Counted from the first letter of the stretch, positions 1-8,789 are shown. The stretch is 48,598 bases of DNA from Nocardioides sp. IC4_145 (GCF_011250565.1 NZ_JAANMS010000037.1:1-48598); one strand, 5' to 3'. Notes: generated by a model not told the origin, from the sequence alone. A program made the numbers and translations.

Positions 1-1512
1 GCAGCCGCCCCCGCCGCTGCGAAGGCCGGGCCCGACGACAAGGTCGCCGCGCTGGTCAGGTCCGTGACCGGGCCGGGCGTCCGCAAGCACCTCGTGGCGT
101 TCGAGAAGATCGGTGACCAGCACGGCAGCCGCGCGTCGGGCACCCCCGGCTACCGCGCGTCGAAGAACTACGTGGTCAACCAGCTGCGCAAGGCGGGCTA
201 CCACCCGCAGGTGCAGTCCTTCGACTTCCCGTACTTCGAGGTCACGGCACCGCCGGTGCTCGAGCGCACCGACCCCGACCCGGCGACGTACGAGGAGGGC
301 ACCGACTTCGACCTCCTGGAGTACTCCGGTTCCGGCGACGTCACCGGCACCGTGCAGGGCGTCGACCTCGCGCTCGACGACATCGAGAACTCCACCAGCG
401 GCTGCGAGGCCGAGGACTTCGCGGGCTTCACGGCCGGCAACGTCGCCCTCGTCCGCCGAGGCACCTGCGACTTCGCGGTCAAGGTCGTCAACGCCCAGGA
501 CGCCGGCGCCGCCGCCGTCATCCTGATGAACCAGGGCAACGGCGAGGACCGCAGCGGCCCGTACATCGGCACCCTCGGCGGGCCGGTCGGCACGGTCCCG
601 GCCGTCACCACCAGCTTCGCGGTCGGCCGCGACCTCGACGGCGCGACCGTCCGCGTCTCGACCTCCACCGAGTCCGAGACCCGCACCACCTGGAACGTCA
701 CCGCCCAGACCCAGCGCGGCCGGCAGGGCAACGTCGTGATGGCCGGCGCCCACCTCGACAGCGTCGTCGAGGGCAACGGCATCAACGACAACGCCACCGG
801 CAGCGCCGCGCTCCTCGAGGTCGCGGAGAAGCTGGCGAGGAAGATCAAGGCGCCGAAGAACCAGGTGCGGTTCGCCTGGTGGGGCGCCGAGGAGTCGGGC
901 CTGCTGGGCGCCGAGCACTACGTCGGCGAGCTCGCCGCGGAGAACCCGCGGGCGCTGCGCGACATCGCGCTCTACCTCAACTTCGACATGGTCGGCTCGC
1001 CGAACTACGCGCTGTTCGTGTACGACGGCGACAACTCCGCGTTCCCCGCCGGCGACGAGGCCGCCGAGGCGCCGAAGGGGTCGGCGCAGATCGAGCGGGC
1101 CTTCCGGAAGTTCTTCAAGAGCCGCGGCCTCGCCACGCGCCCGACCGCCTTCGACGGCCGCAGCGACTACGGCCCGTTCATCGCCGAGGGCATCCCCGCG
1201 GGCGGCCTCTTCACCGGCGCCGAGGGCATCAAGACCGAGGCCGAGGCGAAGCTGTTCGGCGGTGAGGCCGGCGTGGCGTACGACGCGTGCTACCACCAGG
1301 CCTGCGACGACCTGTCCAACGTCAACATGAAGGCGGTGCGGGTCAACAGCAAGGCGATCGCCTCGCTGGTCGGCACCTACGCGTTCAGCACCAAGACCGT
1401 CAACGGCCGCGCCACGGGCCACGACCGGCGCAACGCGACCACGCCGCTCGCGCACGGCCACGGGCACGGGCACGGGCACGGGCACGGCGGGACGCCGACC
1501 GTCACCCGCTGA
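1..1512 (+). CDS. Secreted M28 zinc aminopeptidase with PA domain (5' end outside window)
   Basis: The frame is open from base 1, so the start and probable signal peptide lie upstream. The visible 503 residues hold an N-terminal helical part, a PA (protease-associated) insert at about nt 380-670 with a Cys pair (SGCEAEDF, RGTCDF), and an M28 peptidase core. Putative zinc/catalytic residues are visible: His at 751 and Asp at 757 (GAHLDS), Asp at 787 (NDNATG), the Glu pair at 889-894 (GAEES), an Asp in LNFDMVG and a His in YHQACDD. This matches Streptomyces griseus-type aminopeptidases, which remove N-terminal residues from extracellular peptides. The C-terminus is unusual: alternating His-Gly dipeptides at about nt 1453-1491, possibly metal-binding. 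A strong hairpin follows. Family call firm, substrate unknown. Confidence 0.92.
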   Translation, partial: AAAPAAAKAGPDDKVAALVRSVTGPGVRKHLVAFEKIGDQHGSRASGTPGYRASKNYVVNQLRKAGYHPQVQSFDFPYFEVTAPPVLERTDPDPATYEEGTDFDLLEYSGSGDVTGTVQGVDLALDDIENSTSGCEAEDFAGFTAGNVALVRRGTCDFAVKVVNAQDAGAAAVILMNQGNGEDRSGPYIGTLGGPVGTVPAVTTSFAVGRDLDGATVRVSTSTESETRTTWNVTAQTQRGRQGNVVMAGAHLDSVVEGNGINDNATGSAALLEVAEKLARKIKAPKNQVRFAWWGAEESGLLGAEHYVGELAAENPRALRDIALYLNFDMVGSPNYALFVYDGDNSAFPAGDEAAEAPKGSAQIERAFRKFFKSRGLATRPTAFDGRSDYGPFIAEGIPAGGLFTGAEGIKTEAEAKLFGGEAGVAYDACYHQACDDLSNVNMKAVRVNSKAIASLVGTYAFSTKTVNGRATGHDRRNATTPLAHGHGHGHGHGHGGTPTVTR

Positions 1513-1522
1513 CGACGGTCCC

Positions 1523-1551
1523 GACGGGCTGGGCGCTCAGCCCAGCCCGTC
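1523..1551. terminator. Bidirectional hairpin between convergent genes
   Basis: A perfect 12-bp inverted repeat (GACGGGCTGGGC, loop gctca, complement) lies directly after the aminopeptidase stop. The stop codon of the convergent hydrolase gene (1537-1539) sits in its loop. There is no T-tract, as is usual in high-GC actinobacteria. The terminator role is inferred from position and stem strength. Confidence 0.7.
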
Positions 1552-2400
1552 GAGGATCCCGACGACCTCCGCCCAGGCCGGGCCGTCGGGGTCGATGACG
1601 ACGAAGTGGTCGCCGTCGACGGCCACCAGCTCGGCCCGCGCGCCGGCGGCGGTCGCGGCGGCGACGTACTCCTCGGACTGGTTGATCGGGACGACGTCGT
1701 CGTCGCGGCCGTGGACGCACCACAGCGGCACGTCGAGCGGCAGCTGCTGCTGCGGGTCGTACGCCGCGTCGACCGCGCCCGGGTCGGCGTCCGTGCCGAG
1801 CAGGTCCGGCACCGCGGTCCCGCCGACACCCTCCCGGACCGCCCGCCGCAGGTCGAGCACACCCGCCTGCGACACCACGGCGGTGAGCTCGACGCCGCCG
1901 GCCCAGCGCTCGTCGCGCGTGCGGGACGCCGCCCACGCCGCCAGGTGACCGCCCGCGGAGTGCCCCACGGCGACGACGGTCGACAGGTCCAGGTCGGTCC
2001 CACGCAGTGCGTCGACGGCAGCGGCAACGTCGTCGAAGGTCTCGGGAACGCCGCCGCCACCGCCCGGCCCCGAGCCGACCCGGCGGTACTCGATGTTCCA
2101 CGCCGCCCACCCGCGCCGCGCGAGGTCGACGGCCAGCGGGGTGCCGAGCGACAGGTCGTACTGCGCGCGCCAGAAGCCGCCGTGCACCACCACGACCACC
2201 CCGTGCGGGTCACCCGCGGGCAGGTGCAGCTCGGCGAACTGCGCCGGCCCGGCGCCGTACTCGATCCGTCGGGGCTCCGGGGTCGTCGTCACGCGCTCGC
2301 TCCTCCTCGATGTCGGGGCCGGCGGCGGGTCCTCGCCGCAGGCAGCCAGCGACCCGATACCCAGACCGCCCGCGAGGAGCGCGCGGCGGGTGGTCCTCAC
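1537..2400 (-). CDS. Alpha/beta hydrolase lipoprotein (esterase/lipase-like)
   Basis: This 287-residue protein starts at GTG 2400, which gives an N-terminus TTRRALLAGG...SLAAC: a twin-arginine-like export signal ending in a lipobox with Cys at residue 21. It is probably a membrane-anchored lipoprotein outside the cytoplasm. The mature part is an alpha/beta hydrolase with an oxyanion motif (HGGFW), a nucleophile elbow (GHSAGGH), an acid region (GRDDDVVP) and a terminal His (DGDHFV). It resembles the BD-FAE/carboxylesterase group. The gene overlaps the arfB-like gene upstream by GTGA, so translation is probably coupled. A possible in-frame upstream extension lacks a signal peptide and runs antisense-like through arfB, so I rejected it. 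Confidence 0.85.
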   Translation of the reverse strand: MRTTRRALLAGGLGIGSLAACGEDPPPAPTSRRSERVTTTPEPRRIEYGAGPAQFAELHLPAGDPHGVVVVVHGGFWRAQYDLSLGTPLAVDLARRGWAAWNIEYRRVGSGPGGGGGVPETFDDVAAAVDALRGTDLDLSTVVAVGHSAGGHLAAWAASRTRDERWAGGVELTAVVSQAGVLDLRRAVREGVGGTAVPDLLGTDADPGAVDAAYDPQQQLPLDVPLWCVHGRDDDVVPINQSEEYVAAATAAGARAELVAVDGDHFVVIDPDGPAWAEVVGILDGLG

Positions 2401-2822
2401 TCGAACCGCCCCTGCCGGCCGCGCTTGGTCTCCCCGCGCCGCTTCTTCGCGGCCAGCCGCCGCTCCTTCGACCCGCGGGTGGGCCGGGTCGGCCGTCGGG
2501 TGGGCAGTGGCGGGGCGCAGGCGTCGCGGAGCACGGAAGCCATTCGTTCCCGGGCGGCCCGGCGATTGGCGAGCTGGGTGCGGTGCTCGCTCGCGGCGAT
2601 GGTCAGCACCCCGTCGACCAGCCGCCCGGCCAGCCGGCCGAGGACCCGGTCGCGCAGGTGGTCGGGCAGCGACGGCGAGCCGGCGACGTCGTACGACAGC
2701 TCCACCCGCGAGTCGGCGGTGTTGACGCCCTGGCCGCCCGGGCCGGACGAGCGGGAGAACCGCTCGGCCAGCTCGGCGTCGGGGACGGTCCACCGCCCCG
2801 TGACGACCAGGTCTTCGGGCAA
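2397..2822 (-). CDS. arfB: Peptidyl-tRNA hydrolase ArfB-type ribosome rescue factor
   Basis: The protein is about 141 residues if it starts at TTG 2822, which places the start 16 bases after the purL stop and gives the family-like N-terminus LPEDLVV. It carries the release-factor GGQ motif (RSSGPGGQGVNT), which hydrolyses peptidyl-tRNA on stalled ribosomes. The long basic C-terminal tail (KERRLAAKKRRGETKRGRQGR) corresponds to the ArfB/YaeJ tail that enters the empty mRNA channel. No ideal Shine-Dalgarno is visible. An in-frame ATG at 2909 would overlap purL by 71 bases and add an unrelated Arg/Cys-rich segment, so TTG is preferred. Its stop overlaps the next gene's GTG. Confidence 0.85.
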   Translation of the reverse strand: MPEDLVVTGRWTVPDAELAERFSRSSGPGGQGVNTADSRVELSYDVAGSPSLPDHLRDRVLGRLAGRLVDGVLTIAASEHRTQLANRRAARERMASVLRDACAPPLPTRRPTRPTRGSKERRLAAKKRRGETKRGRQGRFE

Positions 2823-2838
2823 GGCCCCGGACCGACGA

Positions 2839-5094
2839 TCAGGCCAGCGCCGCCGGCAGCGTCGCCATCCAGGCCGACCGCAGCTCGAGCAGCGGCACCT
2901 CGAAGGCACCCTCGACGACGAGCGCGTCGCCGCCGGTGGTCCCCAGCTCCGCGAGGGGCACGCCGTGGCGCGCGGCGAGGTCGCGCAGGCGGTCGGCGTC
3001 GCCTGCCCGCACCGTGACGACCGCGCGGCCGGCCGACTCGGCGAACAGCCCGACGAACACGTCGCCCGGGAGGGTCACGGTGACACCCACCATGTGCCGC
3101 ATCGCGGCCTCGGCGAGGGTCTGGGCGAGCCCGCCGTCGGCGAGGTCGTGGGCGCTGGTGAGCAGCCCGACGCCCTCGTGGAGCAGCTGGGCGAGCGCCT
3201 TCTCGGCGGCGAGGTCGACCCGCGGCGGGGTGCCGCCGAGGTGGCCGTGCACGACGTTCGCCCACTCGGAGCCGGACAGCTCCTCCCGGGTCTCGCCGAG
3301 CAGGAACACGGTCTCGCCGGCCTCGGACCACGCGGACGGGGTGCGCTTCGTGACGTCCTCGACGACGCCGAGCACGGCGACGACCGGGGTCGGCAGGATC
3401 GCGGTCTCGCCGGTCTGGTTGTAGAGGCTGACGTTGCCGCCGGTGACCGGGATGCCGAGCTCGGCGCAGCCGTCCTTGAGGCCGCGGCAGGCCTCGGCGA
3501 ACTGCCACATGACCGCCGGGTCCTCGGGCGAGCCGAAGTTGAGGCAGTCGGAGATCGCGAGCGGGACCGCCCCGCCGGTCGCGACGTTGCGGTAGGACTC
3601 CGCGAGGGCGAGCTGCGCGCCGGCGTACGGGTCGAGCTTGGCGAAGCGGCCGTTGCAGTCGGTGGAGACCGCGACGCCGAGGTTGGTCTCCTCGTCGATG
3701 CGGACCATGCCGCTGTCGGAGGGCTGGGCGAGGACGGTGTTGCCGCGGACGTAGCGGTCGTACTGGTCGGTGATCCACGACTTGTCGCAGAGGTTCGGGC
3801 TGGCGACCATCCGCAGCAGCGTCGCGCGCAGCTCATCGGGCGTCGTCGGGCGCGGGAGGTCCTCGGCACGGTCGGCCTGGAGCGCGTCCTGCCACGACGG
3901 GCGGGCGAGCGGGCGGGAGTACGTCGGGCCCTCGTGGGCGACCGAGCGCGGCGGGACGTCGACGACCCGCTGGCCGTGCCAGTCGACGTGGAGCCGGCCC
4001 GTATCGGTGACCTCGCCGATGACGGCGGCCTCGACGTCCCACTTGGCGCAGATCGCGAGGAACGCCTCGACGTCGCCGGGCTCGACGACGGCCATCATCC
4101 GCTCCTGCGACTCGCTCATGAGGATCTCCTCGGGCGAGAGCGTGGAGTCGCGCAGCGGCACCTTGTCGAGCTCGACGTGCATGCCGCCGTCGCCGGCGGA
4201 GGCCAGCTCGGAGGTCGCGCAGGACAGGCCCGCGCCGCCGAGGTCCTGGATGCCGGCGACGATGCCCGCGGCGAAGATCTCGAGCGTGCACTCGATGAGC
4301 AGCTTCTCCATGAACGGGTCGCCCACCTGCACGGCGGGGCGCTTGGCCGGCCCGCTGGTGCCGTCCTCGGCTGCGTCGAACGTCTCGCTCGCGAGCACCG
4401 AGACGCCGCCGATGCCGTCGCCGCCGGTGCGCGCGCCGTACAGCACGACCTTGTTGCCGACGCCGCTCGCCTTGGCGAGGTGGAGGTCCTCGTGGCGGAG
4501 CACGCCGACGCAGAGCGCGTTGACCAGCGGGTTGCCGAGGTAGGTCTCGTCGAAGACCGCCTCGCCGCCGATGTTGGGCAGGCCGAGGCAGTTGCCGTAG
4601 CCGCCGACGCCGGCCACGATCCCGGGCAGCACGCGATGGGTGTCGTCGGCGTCGAGCGGGCCGAAGCGCAGCGGGTCCATCACCGCGACCGGGCGGGCGC
4701 CCATCGCGAGGATGTCGCGGACGATGCCACCGACGCCGGTCGCGGCGCCCTGGTACGGCTCGACGTACGACGGGTGGTTGTGGCTCTCGACCTTGAACGT
4801 CACCGCGTAGCCCTGGCCGATGTCGATCACGCCGGCGTTCTCGCCGATGCCGGCGAGCGTCTTGCCGAGCGGCGTCTCCTGCGGCAGCTCGGAGAACTGC
4901 TTCAGGTGCACCTTGGAGGACTTGTAGGAGCAGTGCTCGCTCCACATGACCGAGTACATCGCCAGCTCCGAGCTCGTCGGGCGGCGCCCGAGGATCTCGT
5001 GGATCCGCTCGTACTCGTCGGCCTTGAGGCCGAGGTCGGCCCAGGGCTGGTCGCGGGCAGGGTCCTCGGCGGCAGCGGCCACGGTGTCGAGCAC
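2839..5094 (-). CDS. purL: Phosphoribosylformylglycinamidine synthase subunit PurL
   Basis: At 751 residues this is the small-type PurL, the ATP-dependent synthetase subunit of FGAM synthase. It converts FGAR to FGAM using ammonia delivered by PurQ with PurS as partner; both are encoded at 7270-8192. The conserved N-terminal motif SEHCSYKS (His about residue 54) and duplicated AIRS-like N and C domains are visible (for example [25 protein letters not shown]). The start GTG at 5094 lies exactly six bases after a TAGATT box, arguing for a leaderless transcript and supporting this start. It is separated from purSQ by two other genes, an arrangement less compact than in Bacillus. Confidence 0.97.
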   Translation of the reverse strand: MLDTVAAAAEDPARDQPWADLGLKADEYERIHEILGRRPTSSELAMYSVMWSEHCSYKSSKVHLKQFSELPQETPLGKTLAGIGENAGVIDIGQGYAVTFKVESHNHPSYVEPYQGAATGVGGIVRDILAMGARPVAVMDPLRFGPLDADDTHRVLPGIVAGVGGYGNCLGLPNIGGEAVFDETYLGNPLVNALCVGVLRHEDLHLAKASGVGNKVVLYGARTGGDGIGGVSVLASETFDAAEDGTSGPAKRPAVQVGDPFMEKLLIECTLEIFAAGIVAGIQDLGGAGLSCATSELASAGDGGMHVELDKVPLRDSTLSPEEILMSESQERMMAVVEPGDVEAFLAICAKWDVEAAVIGEVTDTGRLHVDWHGQRVVDVPPRSVAHEGPTYSRPLARPSWQDALQADRAEDLPRPTTPDELRATLLRMVASPNLCDKSWITDQYDRYVRGNTVLAQPSDSGMVRIDEETNLGVAVSTDCNGRFAKLDPYAGAQLALAESYRNVATGGAVPLAISDCLNFGSPEDPAVMWQFAEACRGLKDGCAELGIPVTGGNVSLYNQTGETAILPTPVVAVLGVVEDVTKRTPSAWSEAGETVFLLGETREELSGSEWANVVHGHLGGTPPRVDLAAEKALAQLLHEGVGLLTSAHDLADGGLAQTLAEAAMRHMVGVTVTLPGDVFVGLFAESAGRAVVTVRAGDADRLRDLAARHGVPLAELGTTGGDALVVEGAFEVPLLELRSAWMATLPAALA

Positions 5095-5100
5095 GGCGAC

Positions 5101-5106
5101 AATCTA
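5101..5106 (-). promoter_or_regulatory. -10 box of purL (probable leaderless promoter)
   Basis: TAGATT on the minus strand is followed by six bases and then the purL GTG. This puts the expected transcription start on the start codon. No convincing -35 is seen. Confidence 0.65.
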
Positions 5107-5149
5107 CCGGCGCGGTGACCGGCTCCTGACCACGTCCCGGGTCGGGCGA

Positions 5150-5169
5150 GAACTACAGGTCTGTAGTTC
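5150..5169. promoter_or_regulatory. Palindromic operator candidate
   Basis: GAACTACAG-GT-CTGTAGTTC is a perfect 9-bp inverted repeat between divergent purL and the DUF1906 gene. It lies just upstream of the proposed -35 (5182-5187) of the DUF1906 gene and about 44 bases behind the purL -10. It contains TACAGGT, a heptamer also present in the hsp20 operator at 19823-19844. A dimeric repressor or activator site is likely; the protein is unknown. Confidence 0.6.
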
Positions 5170-5181
5170 ACTCGAACGCCT

Positions 5182-5210
5182 GTGACGGGTGTGACTGCTG
5201 TGGTTATGGT
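5182..5210 (+). promoter_or_regulatory. Promoter of the DUF1906 gene
   Basis: GTGACG at 5182-5187, a 17-base spacer, then TATGGT at 5205-5210. Each hexamer matches the housekeeping sigma consensus at four of six positions. It would give a leader of about 28 bases that includes a GGAG at 5232-5235, nine bases before the ATG. Confidence 0.5.
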
Positions 5211-5244
5211 GATTCGCCTTCCCCCACCCCTGGAGTGACGACCG

Positions 5245-6648
5245 ATGCGCCGCCGTACCCCTGCCGTCCTGTCCGCCCTGCTCGCCGGAGCGCTCCTGCT
5301 CGGCCCGCAGGCCGCCGGCGCCGACCAGTCCGCCCCGACCTCCGCTGCCGCGACCTCCGCCGCGGCGGCACCGGTGGCGAAGAAGAGCACCAACCCGGTG
5401 ACGCCGGGCGACTTCACCGGCTACGGCTTCGACCAGTGCCTGACCCCCGAGCAGTGGAAGATGAACCGCTGGCTCAAGCACTCGCCGTTCCTGGCCGTCG
5501 GCATCTACATCTCCGGCGACTCCCGCGCCTGCCGCAACCAGCCGAACCTCACGCCGAGCTGGGTGACCAAGCAGCTCAGGAAGGGCTGGCGGCTCCTGCC
5601 GATCACCCTCGGCCCGCAGGCGTCGTGCCAGCCGCGGTTCCCGCGCTACGACGACGACGTGAAGATCAACCCCAAGCCCGGCGGCAACGGCCGCTACTTC
5701 CTGGCCCGGCAGCAGGGCTTCGCCGAGGCCGAGAAGGCGGTCGCCGCGGCCAGCGCGCTCGGCATCGCGCAGGGCAGCACGCTCTTCTACGACCTCGAGG
5801 GCTACGACAACAGCAACACCCACTGCCGCGAGTCCGCGCTGGCGTTCGTCGGCGCGTGGACCGAGAAGCTGCACGAGCTCGGCTGGGTCTCCGGCGTCTA
5901 CTCCAGCGCCGGCTCCGGCATCAAGGCGCTCGACGACGCGCGGGTCAACCGGCCCGGCACCTACACGCTGCCCGACACGATCTGGATCGCCCGCTGGGAC
6001 GGCGTCGCCAACACCTCCACCCCCTACATCCGGGACGACGGCTGGCGCCCCGGCGGCCGCGTCAAGCAGTACCGCGGCGGCCACGACGAGACGTGGGGCG
6101 GCGTGACGATCAACATCGACAGCAACTTCCTCGACGTCGGCCGCGGCTCGATCGCGCCCCGCGAGGTGCCGATGTGCGGCGGCGTCCGCGTGAACTGGCC
6201 CGTCTACGCCCCGCTGCGCCCCGCCACCGGCACCCAGAAGCCCTCCGACCCCCGCCAGGTCAAGGCGCTGCAGTGCCTGCTCAAGGACAAGGGGCGGTAC
6301 GCCGGCGACGTCAACGGCACGCTCAACGCCCGCCTGCTCACCAGCATCCGCGCGTGGCAGTCCGCCACCGGCGCGCCGGTGCGCGACCGGTGGACCAAGG
6401 CGAACTGGATGTCGCTGCACGCCGCCGGCTCCTCGCCGGTCCTCAAGCGCGGCTCCGCCGGCGCCGAGGTGCGTCGCGTCCAGCGCGCCCTGAACGCCGC
6501 CAGCCCGAAGGCCAAGGTCGTCGTCACCGGCGTCTTCGACGCCCGCACCGACGCCGCCGTCCGCGCCTGGCAGAAGAAGGTCGACCTCCCCGTCTCCGGG
6601 GTCGTCAACCCCGAGTCCTGGGCGGCGCTCCGCAACGGGATCCGCTGA
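5245..6648 (+). CDS. Secreted DUF1906 glycoside-hydrolase-like protein with two peptidoglycan-binding domains
   Basis: A 467-residue exported protein. It has a signal peptide (about residues 1-26, basic start then a Leu/Ala-rich core ending in AGA), an Ala-rich linker, a DUF1906 domain (about 52-310; Rv2525c-like, TIM-barrel fold related to GH25) and two PG_binding_1 repeats (about 331-393 and 396-466). Acidic residues typical of the barrel are visible in GYGFDQC and FYDLEGYD. The modular layout indicates action on, or anchoring to, the cell wall. Enzymatic activity of DUF1906 is not well established, so hydrolase is a family-level inference. RBS GGAG is nine bases before the ATG. It stands alone, divergent from purL. 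Confidence 0.9.
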   Translation: MRRRTPAVLSALLAGALLLGPQAAGADQSAPTSAAATSAAAAPVAKKSTNPVTPGDFTGYGFDQCLTPEQWKMNRWLKHSPFLAVGIYISGDSRACRNQPNLTPSWVTKQLRKGWRLLPITLGPQASCQPRFPRYDDDVKINPKPGGNGRYFLARQQGFAEAEKAVAAASALGIAQGSTLFYDLEGYDNSNTHCRESALAFVGAWTEKLHELGWVSGVYSSAGSGIKALDDARVNRPGTYTLPDTIWIARWDGVANTSTPYIRDDGWRPGGRVKQYRGGHDETWGGVTINIDSNFLDVGRGSIAPREVPMCGGVRVNWPVYAPLRPATGTQKPSDPRQVKALQCLLKDKGRYAGDVNGTLNARLLTSIRAWQSATGAPVRDRWTKANWMSLHAAGSSPVLKRGSAGAEVRRVQRALNAASPKAKVVVTGVFDARTDAAVRAWQKKVDLPVSGVVNPESWAALRNGIR

Positions 6649-6695
6649 CGTGATGCCGGGCCGGTCCTCGGGCCGGCCGGATCGCCAGGTTCGTC

Positions 6696-6771
6696 GGGGC
6701 CCCGATGAACCTCCCGGTCCCCCGATGAAATTTCATCGGGGGACCGTCAGCCTTGCCGGGGCCCCGATGAA
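6696..6771. repeat. Three copies of a CCCCGATGAA repeat, one embedded in a 32-bp perfect palindrome
   Basis: CCCCGATGAA occurs at 6700-6709, 6720-6729 and 6762-6771, the outer two inside the longer word GGGGCCCCGATGAA. The middle copy abuts its own reverse complement, forming a gapless 32-bp palindrome at 6715-6746 centred on GATGAAATTTCATC. The cluster fills the gap between convergent genes, so it may terminate both. The symmetric centre without a loop is also compatible with a protein-binding site or repeat element. Confidence 0.75.
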
Positions 6772-6805
6772 GCTCGCGACCGACGCGGCCGGGCGGGCAG
6801 CTCGA

Positions 6806-7273
6806 TCAGCCGACGGGCGGGCCGGCGAGGAGCGCGATGCCGAAGAGCGCGAGGACGGCGACGACGGCGGCAGCGAGCCCGCGGGCGGGGTTGCGGACCA
6901 GCCAGCCGACGGGCCGCTCGAGACCGGAGCCCCCGGACGAGCCGGCGGCGGCCGAGGAGCGCAGCCGCCAGGAGTCCGCGAGCAGGCCGTGCTTGGCGGC
7001 GTACCGCTCGAACCACAGGGTGAGGAACGGCGGCACCGACGAGGCCAGGCCGGCGACCAGGCGGCCGGCGGACCAGCGCTGGTCGACGGCGACGACGACG
7101 GTGGTCACGCAGTAGGCGATGAACACGGCGCCGTGGATGGGGCCGAAGATCGTGACGCCGGCCTCGGTGGTGTCGGTGACGTACTTGAGGAACATCCCCG
7201 CCAGCAGCCCCGCCCAGGTGACGGCCTCGGCGGTAGCGACGGTGCGGAAGAGCCGGTTCGGGGAGGAGATCAC
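6806..7273 (-). CDS. DUF3817 integral membrane protein
   Basis: A 155-residue membrane protein of the DUF3817 family, whose function is not known. Hydrophobic segments occupy roughly residues 14-32, 42-62, 70-88 and 128-152; the motif [11 protein letters not shown] is typical of the family. Start GTG 7273 overlaps the purQ stop by GTGA, so it should be cotranscribed with and translationally coupled to purS-purQ. The linkage to purine synthesis may be positional only. The middle of the protein has a Ser/Gly/Ala-rich stretch before the last helix. Confidence 0.8.
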   Translation of the reverse strand: MISSPNRLFRTVATAEAVTWAGLLAGMFLKYVTDTTEAGVTIFGPIHGAVFIAYCVTTVVVAVDQRWSAGRLVAGLASSVPPFLTLWFERYAAKHGLLADSWRLRSSAAAGSSGGSGLERPVGWLVRNPARGLAAAVVAVLALFGIALLAGPPVG

Positions 7274-7944
7274 GCGAAGACCTCGGCGGCCAGCGAGGCC
7301 AGGGTGAAGAACCCGAGCCCGTCGGTACCGGTGCCGCACAGCTCCTCGACGGAGTGCTCGGGGTGGGGCATGAGGCCGACGACGTTGCCGCGCTCGTTGG
7401 AGATGCCGGCGATGTCGCGCAGCGAGCCGTTGGGGTTCTCGCCGAGGTAGCGAGCGACGACCTGCCCCTCCCCCTCGAGCCGGTCGAGCGTCTCGGTGTC
7501 GGCGACGAAGGACCCCTCGCCGTTCTTGAGCGCGATGACGACCTCCTGGCCCTCGGCGTACGCCGCCGTCCACGGGGTGTCGGTGCGCTCGATGCGCAGG
7601 CGCTGGTCGAGGCAGAGGAACTTCTGGCGCTGGTTGCGGATGAGCGCACCGGGCAGCAGGTGGGACTCGCAGAGGATCTGGAAGCCGTTGCAGATGCCGA
7701 GCACCGGCATGCCGCGGCCGGCCGCCTCGATCACCTCGGTCATCACCGGCGAGAAGCGCGAGATGGCACCGCAGCGCAGGTAGTCGCCGTAGGAGAACCC
7801 GCCCGGCAGCACGACGGCGTCCACGCCCTGCAGGTCGTGGTCGCCGTGCCAGAGCGCGACGGCCTCGTGGCCGCCGAGCCGGACCGCACGCCGCGCGTCG
7901 ACGTCGTCGAGCGAGCCGGGGAACGTGACGACGCCGACCTTCAT
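7270..7944 (-). CDS. purQ: Phosphoribosylformylglycinamidine synthase subunit PurQ (glutaminase)
   Basis: A 224-residue class I glutamine amidotransferase that releases ammonia from glutamine for PurL. The triad is visible: nucleophile Cys85 in GICNGFQ, and His194/Glu196 in MPHPEHS. The N-terminal VGVVTFPGS and the [12 protein letters not shown] motif are typical of PurQ. Its ATG overlaps the purS stop (ATGA at 7941-7944) and its own stop overlaps the DUF3817 start, giving a three-gene coupled unit purS-purQ-DUF3817. Confidence 0.97.
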   Translation of the reverse strand: MKVGVVTFPGSLDDVDARRAVRLGGHEAVALWHGDHDLQGVDAVVLPGGFSYGDYLRCGAISRFSPVMTEVIEAAGRGMPVLGICNGFQILCESHLLPGALIRNQRQKFLCLDQRLRIERTDTPWTAAYAEGQEVVIALKNGEGSFVADTETLDRLEGEGQVVARYLGENPNGSLRDIAGISNERGNVVGLMPHPEHSVEELCGTGTDGLGFFTLASLAAEVFA

Positions 7945-8192
7945 GCGTCCTGCTCCACCCGGACGGTGTAGCTCTCGATGACGGGGTTGGACAGCAACGT
8001 CTCGGCCATCCGGTCGACGTCGGCGAGCACCGCGTCGGTGACCTCGCCCTCGACCTCGAGCTCGAAGCGCTTGCCCTGGCGGACGTCGGTCACCCCGCTG
8101 AAGCCGAGCCGGGGCAGCGCCCCGAGGACCGCCTTGCCCTGGGGGTCGAGGATCTCGGGCTTGGGCATGACGTCGACGACGACTCGGGGCAT
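7941..8192 (-). CDS. purS: Phosphoribosylformylglycinamidine synthase subunit PurS
   Basis: An 83-residue PurS, the small structural subunit that assembles PurL and PurQ into the FGAM synthase complex. Motifs [15 protein letters not shown] and [11 protein letters not shown] are characteristic. It is the first gene of the purS-purQ-DUF3817 unit. Its ATG lies exactly six bases after TAGACT, so the mRNA probably begins at the start codon and no Shine-Dalgarno is needed. Confidence 0.96.
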   Translation of the reverse strand: MPRVVVDVMPKPEILDPQGKAVLGALPRLGFSGVTDVRQGKRFELEVEGEVTDAVLADVDRMAETLLSNPVIESYTVRVEQDA

Positions 8193-8198
8193 GGATCC

Positions 8199-8204
8199 AG
8201 TCTA
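8199..8204 (-). promoter_or_regulatory. -10 box of purS (probable leaderless promoter)
   Basis: Minus-strand TAGACT, six bases, then the purS ATG. A weak -35 (ACGGCA, reverse of 8222-8227) lies 17 bases behind it and touches the start of the divergent gene. The intergenic gap is only 35 bases. Confidence 0.65.
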
Positions 8205-8227
8205 GGTCCGTCGGGCACTGTTGCCGT

Positions 8228-8749
8228 ATGAGCATCCCCACTGGTGCGCCGATGGGCGGGGCCGGCGCCGGCCGCTCCCCCCTCGGCCTGGAGTTCCCGC
8301 AGTCGCTGGCCGTGTACGACGACTACGCGGCCGCCCAGAAGGCCGTCGACTTCCTCTCCGACCGGGAGTTCCCCGTCGAGCAGTGCATGATCGTCGGCAC
8401 CGACCTCAAGCGGATCGAGCGGATCACCGGCCGGCTCACCACCGGCAAGGTCGCGCTCGGCGGCGTGCTGTCCGGCGCCTGGCTCGGCCTGTTCATCGGG
8501 CTGCTGTTCAGCCTGTTCACCACCGAGGGCCTGCTGGCGATCCTGCTCTCGACGGTGCTGTTCGGTGCGCTGTTCGGCGTGATCTGGGCGCTGGCCGGCT
8601 ACGCCGCCACCCGCGGCCGCCGCGACTTCTCCTCGGTCACCCAGATCGTCGCCACCCGCTACGAGGTGCTCGTCGAGCACAAGGTCGCCGCCCGGGCCCG
8701 CGAGCTGCTCGCGGAGCTGCCCGGCGGCCGGCCGGACCCGTTCGCCTGA
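8228..8749 (+). CDS. General stress protein (YflT/GSP17M-like) with membrane hairpin
   Basis: A 173-residue protein. An N-terminal domain (about residues 17-65, [19 protein letters not shown]) matches the general-stress YflT-like fold. It is followed by two closely spaced Gly-rich hydrophobic segments (about 76-97 and 98-122), then a cytoplasmic tail (about 123-173). Such proteins are common in Actinobacteria and have no defined biochemical role. It is divergent from purS across 35 bases. CACTGT at 8216-8221, six bases before the ATG, is a weak candidate -10 for a leaderless start. No Shine-Dalgarno is visible. Confidence 0.8.
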   Translation: MSIPTGAPMGGAGAGRSPLGLEFPQSLAVYDDYAAAQKAVDFLSDREFPVEQCMIVGTDLKRIERITGRLTTGKVALGGVLSGAWLGLFIGLLFSLFTTEGLLAILLSTVLFGALFGVIWALAGYAATRGRRDFSSVTQIVATRYEVLVEHKVAARARELLAELPGGRPDPFA

Positions 8750-8789
8750 GCCACGTCGGGCCGACGCGGCCGGGCCGGGCCGCGGTGCA

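Noticed and set aside
1450..1492. Tandem repeat suggestive of CRISPR or VNTR
   Set aside because: It is an in-frame His-Gly coding repeat of six-base period with no spacers.
1606..5118. Very long open frame antisense to the hydrolase, arfB and purL genes
   Set aside because: It is Arg/Gly/Asp-rich with no domain pattern, and the opposite strand carries clear conserved genes. Long shadow frames are expected at this GC content.
5095..5244. LexA SOS box in the palindrome
   Set aside because: The actinobacterial box is GAAC-N4-GTTC; here the GAAC and GTTC ends are 12 bases apart.
6696..6771. CRISPR-like or attachment-site interpretation of the GATGAA repeats
   Set aside because: Spacings are unequal, there are no cas or integrase genes, and no tRNA is near.
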